Assembly (NCBI GenBank): GCA_022843145.1
Contig: JALHOF010000017.1
Location: forward strand, 1-64,000
DNA: 64,000 bases
Source: Hyphomicrobium sp.
GTDB lineage: Bacteria > Pseudomonadota > Alphaproteobacteria > Rhizobiales > Hyphomicrobiaceae
Reading direction: 5' to 3'
The translations under genes and the position numbers were made by a program. The notes under the pieces were generated by a model. The model saw only the letters and a list, made by a program, of their open reading frames with translations, did no database searches and had not been told where the DNA came from. Within the stretch, counting starts at the first letter, position 1. Each line of letters opens with the position of its first letter. Of the stretch, positions 36,493 to 43,799 are shown one piece after another.

Positions 36493-36850
36493 CCGCAAGC
36501 TCCCGAAGTCCTTCGCGATGCGGCGGCTGCCGCCGTTGCCTCCGGCGCCGCCCTCGGCGGACCGCGGCGCAAACCTCGGCTTTACGGTTCACGCGCTGAC
36601 GCCTTGGCAGAAGTTACGGAGGCGTTGGAACGACGTCGTGCCGCGTGTCTCCGACATCCAGTCTCTCTTCATCGCTACGGGGCGTCATGAGGTGCGGCTC
36701 AACTGGAGACATCCATTTGCGATTCCGCTCGTTGTGATCCTCGTCCTTTTAAGTCCGCTGCTGCTATTGGCCGCCAGTTTCGGCTGGATCATGGACAAAG
36801 TGGTTTTTTGGATGCGCATCAGCGCCGATAAACGGAGTGAGGGCCGATGA
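36485..36850 (+). CDS. Small membrane protein inside the pdh-like operon
   Basis: A 121-residue protein with a Pro-rich, basic N-terminal region (MRRLPPLPPAPPSADRG), a basic segment (LRRRWNDVVPRVSD) and one strong membrane helix at about 78-101 (FAIPLVVILVLLSPLLLLAAS), then a short charged tail. No family is recognised. The ATG lies 8 bases inside the end of pdhB, and its TGA overlaps the DUF5076 ATG (ATGA), so it is translated with the operon. It could tether the E1/E2-like proteins to the cytoplasmic membrane. Confidence 0.78.
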   Translation: MVDRKLPKSFAMRRLPPLPPAPPSADRGANLGFTVHALTPWQKLRRRWNDVVPRVSDIQSLFIATGRHEVRLNWRHPFAIPLVVILVLLSPLLLLAASFGWIMDKVVFWMRISADKRSEGR

Positions 36851-37164
36851 CGGACGACAAGCTGCAAGAGCTGGATGTTCCAGATGGAGCGCGCGCAGCC
36901 AAGGAAGCGGTTGAAGTGTTGCGCGCATTCATCGGGGATGGTGCGCTGCATGTGATCTTCGACCCGGAGACATTCCGGCATGACGTGTCGGAGTGGGGAC
37001 GGTTGCTGTCCGACGTGGCCCACCACGTAGCCAAGGCTGTGGCCATGGACGGGCAGATGGCGCAGGGGGAGGCGCTGGCCGCCGTGCATGCTGCATTCGA
37101 GCAAGGGGTCGGGGCAAATCCCGTGACGGTTTCAGGCGCGATCAAGGGCCGGGTGAAGCACTGA
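36847..37164 (+). CDS. DUF5076-like small protein of the pdh operon
   Basis: A 105-residue acidic cytoplasmic protein. VLRAFIGDGALHVIFDPETF (about 24-43) and WGRLLSDVAHHVAKAVAMDG (about 51-70) resemble the DUF5076 family that accompanies pdh genes in Rhizobiales. Its function is unknown. The start overlaps the preceding stop by 4 bases. The next gene begins 47 bases downstream with its own GGAGGGG ribosome-binding site. Its retention in this degenerate operon suggests a role tied to E1 or to complex assembly rather than to lipoyl transfer. Confidence 0.75.
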   Translation: MTDDKLQELDVPDGARAAKEAVEVLRAFIGDGALHVIFDPETFRHDVSEWGRLLSDVAHHVAKAVAMDGQMAQGEALAAVHAAFEQGVGANPVTVSGAIKGRVKH

Positions 37165-37211
37165 ACGAGTGGGCGGTGGATGCGCCGGCGAACGAGTCGT
37201 GGAGGGGAAGC

Positions 37212-37655
37212 GTGAGTGAAGCAGAGATCCTGGACGGATTGATCACGGCAATCGGTACGGTGTTGAACATCTTCTCGATGTTCTTCGCCATCGTTTCGGG
37301 CTACGTCGTCGCGCTCTATCTGTTCCTCGCGCGTGCCCCATTCATGCTGCGCCTCGTGGCGTTCGGGCTATTGTCGGTCGGGCTCGTTTTTCTGGGCGGC
37401 ACGGCCGCCGTCGTGCAGCGTATGCAGGACGGATTATTCGTGGCCTGGACCAAGCTCGGCTCACCGCTGATCAACGTCGTCGATCTGCGCAATCCTCTGC
37501 CGTTGCCGAACCATGCGATGGCCGGCCTCTCGCAGCAGGAACTCGGCGTCGCCATCGGCTGGGCGGTTGCGCTCGCCGTCTATCTGATGCTCGGATACAT
37601 GACGTTTCTCTACCGTTGGCCGGAACCTGAGCGCTTGCGCAGCGGGGCACCGTGA
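37212..37655 (+). CDS. Three-helix membrane protein inside the pdh-like operon
   Basis: A 147-residue protein starting at GTG 37212, which has GGAGGGG 5 bases upstream. It has about three membrane helices (about 12-39, 45-68 and 111-134) separated by a loop containing LFVAWTKLGSPLINVVDLRN. No family is recognised, and no haem or metal motif is evident. The stop TGA overlaps the E2 gene's ATG (TGATG). It is an unusual component for a PDH operon and is a candidate membrane anchor or quinone-side partner. Confidence 0.75.
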   Translation: MSEAEILDGLITAIGTVLNIFSMFFAIVSGYVVALYLFLARAPFMLRLVAFGLLSVGLVFLGGTAAVVQRMQDGLFVAWTKLGSPLINVVDLRNPLPLPNHAMAGLSQQELGVAIGWAVALAVYLMLGYMTFLYRWPEPERLRSGAP

Positions 37656-38905
37656 TGCCATTGCAGATCCTGATGCCGGTTCTGCCGCCGGCAATGGGAA
37701 GCGGGACGTTGACCCGATGGCTCGTGAGCGAGGGCGATCCGGTGACGCCCGGCATGGTGATTGCGGAGATCGAGACCGCGACGGCCACGATGGAGGTCGA
37801 GGCTGTCGTCGGGGGCACGATCTCGCGCATTCTGGCGGCCGCTGGGACGACGAACATAAGGTCGCAATCGCCAATCGCTGAGTTGCGCCTTTCGGGCGAA
37901 ACGGACGGCGACCGCGCTGCGGCCCGCCGTCACGATGACGCGGCGGTGCATACGGGCGGCGCGGATGGACCGATCCGGGTGGCAGTCTCTCCGCTTGCGC
38001 GCCGGTTGGCGCGGGAGAAGGAAATCGATCTCTCGGCGGTACGCGGCTCGGGGCCGAACGGCCGCATCGTCAAGCGTGACGTCGATGCGGCCGCCGTGGC
38101 TCGAGACAAGCGCGAGGCGGCTGCTGTCGTGATCGCGCCGCGCAATGACGAACGGCCGTCTGTTGCCACGATGGCTTCGGCCCAAGCAGTACAACTTCAG
38201 CCAGCCAGGACGTTCGACCTCGTCAATTTTGAAGACGCGAGGCACGCGCTCGTGAGCCGGTTGACCCGAGCCGCGTCAGAGGTCCCACACGCCTATCTCG
38301 CGATCGACTGCCATCTCGACGAAATGCTGCGGACCCGCGAGCGGATGAACGAGATGTCACCGCCGAGGGGTTCATCCGTGTACCGGCTGACCATCAATGA
38401 TTTCGTGGTGAAGGCTTGGGCGCTGGCGTTGCAGCGGGTGCCGGCGTCGAATGTGACGTTCCGCGACGGCACGGTGATTCAGCATCAGGACGCCGATGTT
38501 TCCGTCGCAATGGCTGTCGCAGGCGGCGTGCGTATCGTCCCGATCCGGCGGGCGCACACGAAATCGCTTTCCGAAATCTCAAACGAAATCCGTTTCCACC
38601 GAACGGTGCCTGGCCATGAGTATCTAGGCACAGACGATGCGGTCGGATCGGCGACGACAATTTCCAACCTCGGCATGTTCGGCATCAAGAGTTTTTCCTC
38701 GGTCGTCCAAGCGCCGCAGTCGACGCTCCTTGCGGTCGGAGCGGCGGAGCGTCGACCGGTGGTCGCCGGAAATCGGATCGAGATCGGCACGGTCATGCCC
38801 TGCACGCTCTCGTGCGACCAACGTGCAATTGATGCGGCGGTCGGCGCGGACCTGCTCGCGGCCTTCAGGGCCTTCATCGAGGATCCAGTGCGCATGCTCG
38901 TATAG
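37655..38905 (+). CDS. pdhC: Dihydrolipoamide acetyltransferase (E2)-like protein lacking lipoyl Lys and catalytic His
   Basis: A 416-residue E2 homolog. The lipoyl-like domain (1-79) reads EIETATATMEVEA where EIETDKATMEVEA is expected, so position 43 is Thr and not Lys. The peripheral-subunit-binding domain (about 108-146, SPLARRLAREKEIDLS) is intact. The acetyltransferase domain ends LSCDQRAIDAAVGA instead of DHRxxDG; Gln389 replaces the catalytic His. Both residues needed for swinging-arm acetyl transfer are thus missing, checked in the nucleotides. The fold should still assemble a core that binds E1. No lpd (E3) gene follows. Confidence 0.85.
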   Translation: MPLQILMPVLPPAMGSGTLTRWLVSEGDPVTPGMVIAEIETATATMEVEAVVGGTISRILAAAGTTNIRSQSPIAELRLSGETDGDRAAARRHDDAAVHTGGADGPIRVAVSPLARRLAREKEIDLSAVRGSGPNGRIVKRDVDAAAVARDKREAAAVVIAPRNDERPSVATMASAQAVQLQPARTFDLVNFEDARHALVSRLTRAASEVPHAYLAIDCHLDEMLRTRERMNEMSPPRGSSVYRLTINDFVVKAWALALQRVPASNVTFRDGTVIQHQDADVSVAMAVAGGVRIVPIRRAHTKSLSEISNEIRFHRTVPGHEYLGTDDAVGSATTISNLGMFGIKSFSSVVQAPQSTLLAVGAAERRPVVAGNRIEIGTVMPCTLSCDQRAIDAAVGADLLAAFRAFIEDPVRMLV

Positions 38906-39137
38906 CGCTGGCGATTCGCGCTGCGACCGCGTCGCGAGCCTGCGGAGTGCCGCCGCACGCCGCGATTGTGTTGCAATTCGAGCACGTTGCTGAGCTGTCC
39001 ACAGCAACCCGCCGCTCTGAACACTTGAAATCAGGCTTTGGCGGTCGCAGCCCTTGCCGGTTTCCGGCACGCGACCTAGACCAAATTCGAGACAAGGGCG
39101 TGCGCGTATTTTGACCTCGAAATCGAGGGGGAAATCC

Positions 39138-39734
39138 ATGATCCAGAGATTCAACGCCCCGGCCGCACTGTTGCTCGGACTGGGTACGATTATGACGACG
39201 CTGGCCGGCTGTGCGAATGATGGCTCGCTGGGATCGTCGAACCTGACGACGTCGGCCGTGACGCCGGTCGCCGCCGCGACGCCGAAGGTTGACCCGGCTT
39301 GCGTGGCGCTGGCAGCGCAGATCGACACGCTGCGTCAGGAAGGCACGATCGACCGCCTTCAGCAGGCGTCACAGGGCAAAACGGCGAGCGTGCAGGTGAA
39401 GCGCGCCTCGCTCGCCAAGCAGGCCGATTTGAATCGGGTCAACGCAGAATTCCAGACCAAGTGCGCCACGATCACGCCGAAAGGCTCCACGGCCGCAGCC
39501 GTTGTTCCGCCCGTCGCCAAGGAGACCGCGGCAGCAAGCGCGAAGGCCGCAGCACCCGTGAAGACCGCTGCCGCATCGACCGCCGCGAAGTCTGTCGTCA
39601 AGAAGGCGGCAGCCGTGAAGCCGGCCGCTGCGACCGTTTCGGCGGCTGCGCCCGTTGCCGCTGCCGCGCCGGTCGTCACGACAACAAGCCGAGCGCCGGA
39701 TGTGGTCGTCAGCACGATCCCTCCGCAACAGTGA
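39138..39734 (+). CDS. Ala/Lys-rich lipoprotein
   Basis: A 198-residue predicted lipoprotein. The signal peptide ends with the lipobox LAGC (MTTLAGCANDG). Residues 45-110 contain two Cys (DPACVALAAQ, FQTKCATIT) flanking a helical part, and the C-terminal half is a low-complexity Ala/Pro/Lys/Val tail that probably spans the periplasm. The ATG at 39138 is selected as it begins the signal sequence. I recognise no family. A second lipoprotein gene lies 200 bases downstream. Confidence 0.72.
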   Translation: MIQRFNAPAALLLGLGTIMTTLAGCANDGSLGSSNLTTSAVTPVAAATPKVDPACVALAAQIDTLRQEGTIDRLQQASQGKTASVQVKRASLAKQADLNRVNAEFQTKCATITPKGSTAAAVVPPVAKETAAASAKAAAPVKTAAASTAAKSVVKKAAAVKPAAATVSAAAPVAAAAPVVTTTSRAPDVVVSTIPPQQ

Positions 39735-39934
39735 ACTTCGCGCTGGAACAGCAAAATGCGGGTGGCGTCTTGCCGCCCGCGTTTCTGCGTCAAAGTCAGA
39801 ACGAAAACGCGGACTAGGCATGCAGCTGCTGCATGGCAGGCACGTCGCCGCAGATGCCGTCCAGGGGTTGCGTGGGCAGGATCGGTATGGTGAATGAAAT
39901 CTCCGACGCATTCGGGTTATCGGCGGGAGGCATA

Positions 39935-40252
39935 ATGGACGGACGGGATCGCATGGGTGGGCGCTCGAAGCGCCGCGCGAGCGTCGTCGTGGCTTCGGCA
40001 TTGGCCGGGCTGCTCGTTGCCGGATGTGGTGGTGGACCACAGGCGGGTGGCGATCCAGGGGCGCGGGCGCTTCCTGCGGGTCAGTCGTGCCAGTCGTTAC
40101 GGACGGACATGGACCGCATGTTGTCGCGCGGTGTTCAGCCGAAGGTTGAGGCCGCGCAGGCCGGTCGGAAGTTGCCGCCGCAGCAGCAGGCCGAGGTCGA
40201 TCAGTACAATCGTCTGCTCGCTCAGTACCTTGGTGCGCGCTGTCACATGTGA
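39935..40252 (+). CDS. Small lipoprotein
   Basis: A 105-residue predicted lipoprotein with a positively charged n-region (GGRSKRRAS) and lipobox LVAGC (about 31). The mature helix includes two further Cys (QSCQSLRTDMDRML and LGARCHM) and resembles the two-Cys helical core of the neighbouring lipoprotein at 39138, suggesting a shared origin. GGGAGG lies 5 bases before the ATG at 39935. The transcript probably ends at the hairpin at 40314-40350. Function unknown; likely inner-leaflet outer-membrane anchored. Confidence 0.72.
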   Translation: MDGRDRMGGRSKRRASVVVASALAGLLVAGCGGGPQAGGDPGARALPAGQSCQSLRTDMDRMLSRGVQPKVEAAQAGRKLPPQQQAEVDQYNRLLAQYLGARCHM

Positions 40253-40313
40253 CGGCTGTCGATCGCGAAAACCGCGTTCGAAGGGTCGTCCGACTATCAA
40301 TTTCAAGATCGAG

Positions 40314-40350
40314 GACCCCGGTTCGATTGACCCGGGGTCTTCGTCGTTTT
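40314..40350 (+). terminator. Intrinsic terminator after the small lipoprotein gene
   Basis: GACCCCGG (40314-40321) pairs with CCGGGGTC (40332-40339) around a 10-base loop, followed by a T-rich stretch ending TTTT at 40350. The loop TTCGATT recalls a tRNA T-loop, but no tRNA body is present. Confidence 0.7.
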
Positions 40351-40447
40351 GGCCAATAGGCGTCCGCGAACCACGAATCCGACACTCGACGCCCGGCCAG
40401 GACTCGGATCAATTGACGTGCAACCTGAGTTGGAGAGGAGCCTCGTC

Positions 40448-40705
40448 ATGAGCAATTCGGACATTCGATCGCTGGTGGTGATTTGCTTGATCGGCATCGT
40501 TGCCGGTTGGCTGGCATCGGTCGTCGTCGGCGGCGGCGGATTGATCAGATATCTCATCACCGGCATCGTCGGCGCGTTCGTCGGCGGCTATCTACTCAAT
40601 GCGCTGGGCGTCAATCTGGGCATCAGGAACGCGCTCGCCTCACAGATCGTCACCGCCACGATCGGCGCCATCGTCGTCGTACTCTTGGCACGTTTGATAG
40701 CGTAA
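40448..40705 (+). CDS. GlsB/YeaQ/YmgE family membrane protein (copy 1)
   Basis: An 85-residue, three-helix membrane protein of the YeaQ/YmgE (transglycosylase-associated, GlsB) family. The family pattern is VAGWLASVVVGGGGLIRYLITGIVGAFVGG (about 18-47, quoted here in part as GWLASVVVGGGGLIRYL). GAGAGGAG precedes the ATG at 40448. A paralogous gene starts 38 bases after its stop, suggesting tandem duplication. Family function is poorly defined and often stress-linked. Confidence 0.88.
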   Translation: MSNSDIRSLVVICLIGIVAGWLASVVVGGGGLIRYLITGIVGAFVGGYLLNALGVNLGIRNALASQIVTATIGAIVVVLLARLIA

Positions 40706-40743
40706 AATCGGAACGCTTCGGCGCTCAACCGGGAGGGAAATCG

Positions 40744-41022
40744 ATGGCTGGTCTACAACCCTATATGCCTTGGATCATCATGGCCCTGACCGGTCTCGTG
40801 GCCGGGTGGCTGGCCGGACTTCTGCTTGGCGGCGGCGGGCTGATCCGCAATCTGGTGGTCGGCATCATCGGCGCGTTTCTGGGCGGCTTGCTGGTCCAGG
40901 CGGGATTGCTCAAGCTGCCGTTCGACTTCAATACGATCCTGCCTGTGTTCGGCAACCAGATCGTGGTGTCCACGATCGGTGCGCTCATCGTCATCCTCCT
41001 GGCCCGAATTCTGGGCCGCTGA
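40744..41022 (+). CDS. GlsB/YeaQ/YmgE family membrane protein (copy 2)
   Basis: A 92-residue paralog of the preceding gene with the same three hydrophobic helices and glycine motif (GWLAGLLLGGGGLIRNLVVG). A short insertion between helices 2 and 3 (LLKLPFDFNTILPVFG) makes it longer. GGGAGG precedes the ATG at 40744. The two genes are probably co-transcribed. Divergence between copies is considerable, so the duplication is old or one copy was acquired independently. Confidence 0.88.
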   Translation: MAGLQPYMPWIIMALTGLVAGWLAGLLLGGGGLIRNLVVGIIGAFLGGLLVQAGLLKLPFDFNTILPVFGNQIVVSTIGALIVILLARILGR

Positions 41023-41115
41023 CAGGCATCACCGTTCGCAGGACTTGCTGACGGCGGCGGCTGCCCTTAGCTTCAGGGCAGCCAGCCGGGCAGCCGGTCC
41101 GGAACGGGAATTGAG

Positions 41116-42090
41116 ATGGTCACCCTGATCGACGCACGCGCCGGCCGAGCCGACGCAGCCGGACTGCGCCACCCCGAGAAAGCGGGCCGGCCTGATACGC
41201 CACGCTTGCCGCGCCCCGATTGGATCCGCGTCCGCGCGCCTCAATCGTCCGAGTTCAAGCGCACTCGCGATATCGTGAAGGCCGGTGGGTTGCACACGGT
41301 TTGCGAAGAGGCCGCCTGCCCGAATATGGGCGAGTGCTGGTCGAAGCGCCACGCGACCATGATGATCATGGGCGCTGTCTGCACGCGGGCATGTGCATTT
41401 TGCAACGTGGCTACCGGCGTTCCTGATGCTCTCGACGCGAACGAGCCGGGAAAGATCGCGCGGGCAGTGGCCGAACTCGCGCTCGAGCATGTCGTCATCA
41501 CGTCGGTCGATCGCGATGACCTTGCCGACGGCGGTGCGCGGCACTTCGCCGAAGTCATCGCCGCCATCCGTGCGCAGACGCCACGCACGACGATCGAGGT
41601 TTTGACGCCGGATTTCCTGCGCAAGGACGGCGCGCTCGAGACGGTGATCGCAGCACGACCCGACGTCTTCAACCACAACCTCGAAACGGTGCCGGGTCTC
41701 TATCTCCGCATCCGTCCGGGCGCGCGATACTTCCACTCGCTGCGGCTGCTGCAACGAGCAAAGGAGATCGACCCGGCCGTGTTCACGAAGTCGGGGATCA
41801 TGGTCGGCCTCGGCGAGACGCGCGACGAGGTGTTGCAGGTCATGGACGATCTGCGCAGCGCGGATGTCGATTTCCTGACCATCGGGCAGTATCTGCAGCC
41901 GACGCCGAAGCACGCCGAGGTCAAGCGGTTCGTGCCGCCGGACGAGTTCGAGGCGTTGGCTGTGACGGCGAGGGCCAAGGGGTTCGCGCTCGTCGCGTCG
42001 TCGCCGCTGACGCGGTCGAGCTATCACGCGGGCGAAGACTTCGCGCGGCTGAAGGCTGTGCGGATGTCTGCGGTCGGGGCGCGGAGTTAG
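41116..42090 (+). CDS. lipA: Lipoyl synthase
   Basis: A 324-residue radical-SAM enzyme inserting two sulfurs into protein-bound octanoate. The auxiliary-cluster Cys are in [13 protein letters not shown] (about 61), and the radical-SAM CxxxCxxC is CTRACAFC (about 90). The rest matches Lip[33 protein letters not shown] and [16 protein letters not shown]. It is complete and looks active, although both lipoyl-like domains in the nearby pdh operon cannot be lipoylated, so its substrates must be encoded elsewhere. ratA follows by 4 bases. Confidence 0.97.
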   Translation: MVTLIDARAGRADAAGLRHPEKAGRPDTPRLPRPDWIRVRAPQSSEFKRTRDIVKAGGLHTVCEEAACPNMGECWSKRHATMMIMGAVCTRACAFCNVATGVPDALDANEPGKIARAVAELALEHVVITSVDRDDLADGGARHFAEVIAAIRAQTPRTTIEVLTPDFLRKDGALETVIAARPDVFNHNLETVPGLYLRIRPGARYFHSLRLLQRAKEIDPAVFTKSGIMVGLGETRDEVLQVMDDLRSADVDFLTIGQYLQPTPKHAEVKRFVPPDEFEALAVTARAKGFALVASSPLTRSSYHAGEDFARLKAVRMSAVGARS

Positions 42091-42094
42091 TCGC

Positions 42095-42565
42095 GTGCCG
42101 CGCTATTCGACACGCCGCCGCGTGGCCTTCACGCCCGAGCAGATGTTCGCGCTCGTTGCGGATATCGAGCGATACCCCGAGTTCCTGCCGCTGTGTGAGA
42201 GCCTGGTAATCAAGAGCCGCGAGAACCGTGGCTCTGAGACGGTGCTGATCGCCACGATGGGCATCGGCTACAAGGCGATCCGCGAGCGCTTCACCACACG
42301 CGTGACGCTGCAGCCCGATGTCCGGACGATTTTAGTCGAGTATCTCGATGGTCCGTTCAAACGGCTCGAGAACAGATGGCGCTTCATCGAGGCACAAGGC
42401 GGCTGCGAGGTCGACTTCTTCATCGACTACGAGTTCCGCTCAATGGCCTTGGGGCTGCTGATGGGCGCGATGTTCGACACCGCGTTCCGGCGCTTCGCCG
42501 ACGCGTTCGAGCAGCGGGCCCGGATCGTCTATCGGAGCGCCGTCATCTCCCCGGGCGGCGTCTGA
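42095..42565 (+). CDS. ratA: RatA/Coq10-type START-domain protein
   Basis: A 156-residue helix-grip protein of the COG2867 (RatA/Coq10) family. It starts at GTG 42095, 4 bases after the lipA stop. The N-terminal FTPEQMFALVADIERYPEFL and the C-terminal FRRFADAFEQRAR are family blocks. In alphaproteobacteria members are ubiquinone-binding chaperones; the toxin label from E. coli RatA does not imply a toxin-antitoxin pair here. It ends 13 bases from the convergent cinA gene. Confidence 0.9.
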   Translation: MPRYSTRRRVAFTPEQMFALVADIERYPEFLPLCESLVIKSRENRGSETVLIATMGIGYKAIRERFTTRVTLQPDVRTILVEYLDGPFKRLENRWRFIEAQGGCEVDFFIDYEFRSMALGLLMGAMFDTAFRRFADAFEQRARIVYRSAVISPGGV

Positions 42566-42578
42566 GACGCCGTACAAA

Positions 42579-43073
42579 TCACACGATCACCTCACGCACG
42601 AGTGCCAGAGCAGCGCGCAGGGTCGCGATGCGGATCTGGCTGCGTCCGATGTCGCCGAACCGGCATTCGGCATTTGCAATCGGACCACCTCGGCGCGCCA
42701 CCGCGATATGGACGAGTCCAACGGGCTTAGCGGTCGAGCCGCCACCTGGACCCGCGACACCGGTGATCGACACGGCGACGCTGGCGGTGCTGTGCGCGAG
42801 GGCGCCATTCGCCATGGCATCAGCCACCTCGGCGCTGACGGCGCCATGGCGTTCGATCAGGGCCTCGGCTACGCCGAGCATCGACGTCTTGGCGGCGTTC
42901 GAATAGGTGACGAAGCCGCAGGCCACGACGTCCGATGATCCGGCGATCTCGGTCAGCAATCCCGTCAACAAGCCGCCGGTACAACTCTCGGCGATCGCAA
43001 TTTGCAGCTTCCGCTGACGCATGAGCTGCAGAAGGTCGGTAGCGGCGAGAGTGAGGTCTGGCGGAAACAGCAC
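42579..43073 (-). CDS. cinA: CinA family nicotinamide-nucleotide amidohydrolase (PncC)
   Basis: A 164-residue stand-alone CinA C-terminal domain protein, deamidating nicotinamide mononucleotide in NAD recycling. The motifs AESCTGGLLTGLLTE (about 28), SNAAKTSMLGV and ITGVAGPGGGSTAKPVGLVH (about 105) are those of PncC. The N-terminal molybdopterin-binding part of full CinA is absent, as in many proteobacteria. It is downstream of marR on the same strand, but an intrinsic terminator-like hairpin lies between. Confidence 0.93.
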   Translation of the reverse strand: MLFPPDLTLAATDLLQLMRQRKLQIAIAESCTGGLLTGLLTEIAGSSDVVACGFVTYSNAAKTSMLGVAEALIERHGAVSAEVADAMANGALAHSTASVAVSITGVAGPGGGSTAKPVGLVHIAVARRGGPIANAECRFGDIGRSQIRIATLRAALALVREVIV

Positions 43074-43101
43074 GCCACGGTCTCCGGAGTTAGAAATTGA
43101 A

Positions 43102-43128
43102 ACGGCGCAACCAGTGCTGGTGCGCCGT
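43102..43128 (-). terminator. Terminator-like hairpin between marR and cinA
   Basis: On the minus strand ACGGCGCACCAG and CTGGTTGCGCCGT pair over 12 positions with one bulged base, followed by a T-rich TTTCAATTTC. It lies between the MarR stop (43169) and the cinA start (43073) and is likely to end the marR transcript. Confidence 0.65.
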
Positions 43129-43168
43129 CAATCTATCCGAACTCGTGGGACGGCAGAACCGCCCGCGC

Positions 43169-43657
43169 TCAAGCGGCGACGAGCTTTTCCGCCTGGCTGA
43201 GCAAGCCGTCCAGAAGTGCGCGACTATCCTGGCCCATGATGGCGGTCGTCTTGCGCTGGGCATCCTGCCAGATCGGGAATGCATCCTTGAGCACAGCTTG
43301 ACCCTTCGGGGTCAAGTGCAGACCGCGACCGCGACGTCCGGCTGGCGGATCCATGATGATGTGACCCAGCGCGAGCAGGCGCTTCAGGTTGCGCGAGAGT
43401 GTCGACTTCTCGATGTCGAGGTCGCCGCCGATCTCGACCGCCGTGATGCCGTCACGCGAGGCGAGCTGGGCAAGCAGCGTGTATTGACTGGCGGTGATGC
43501 CGAGAGGGCGCATGGCGTCGTCGTACACGCGCGTGACAATGCGCGAGAGCTGCCGGACGCGCGTCGCCAGGCAGGACGACGCAGTCATTTCGGCAATATC
43601 GGCCATGCTGGCGGATGCGGCGGGGCCGCGATCGAGGGTCTGGGTCATCATGTTCAT
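43169..43657 (-). CDS. MarR family transcriptional regulator
   Basis: A 162-residue winged-helix regulator. The helical dimer region is followed by ITASQYTLLAQLASRDGI (about 75), the recognition helix area DIEKSTLSRNLKRLLALG and the wing PPAGRRGRGLHLTPKG. No Cys switch is obvious in the DNA-binding part. The ligand and targets are unknown. Its transcript seems to end at the hairpin at 43102-43128. The upstream 142 bases next to ispDF's stop would hold its promoter. Confidence 0.92.
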   Translation of the reverse strand: MNMMTQTLDRGPAASASMADIAEMTASSCLATRVRQLSRIVTRVYDDAMRPLGITASQYTLLAQLASRDGITAVEIGGDLDIEKSTLSRNLKRLLALGHIIMDPPAGRRGRGLHLTPKGQAVLKDAFPIWQDAQRKTTAIMGQDSRALLDGLLSQAEKLVAA

Positions 43658-43799
43658 CGTGGGTCCCCGCGTGGATTTGGGTGTACAGCCACCTTGGATT
43701 GAGTTGCCGCGATTCGTCGCGTTCGGTCAATGAAAAGGGTGAGCCCGAGATCTGGCCGAGCCGCTGGAATGACCCTTTCCGCGCGGCTCACACGTGAGT

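Noticed and set aside
40311-40350. tRNA-like T-arm (GGTTCGATT between C and G runs)
   Set aside because: The loop is 10 bases, no acceptor, D or anticodon arms surround it, and a T-run follows; it is better explained as a terminator.
42095-42565. Toxin of a RatA toxin-antitoxin module
   Set aside because: No antitoxin is adjacent; in alphaproteobacteria this gene is a Coq10-type lipid-binding protein in a conserved housekeeping order.
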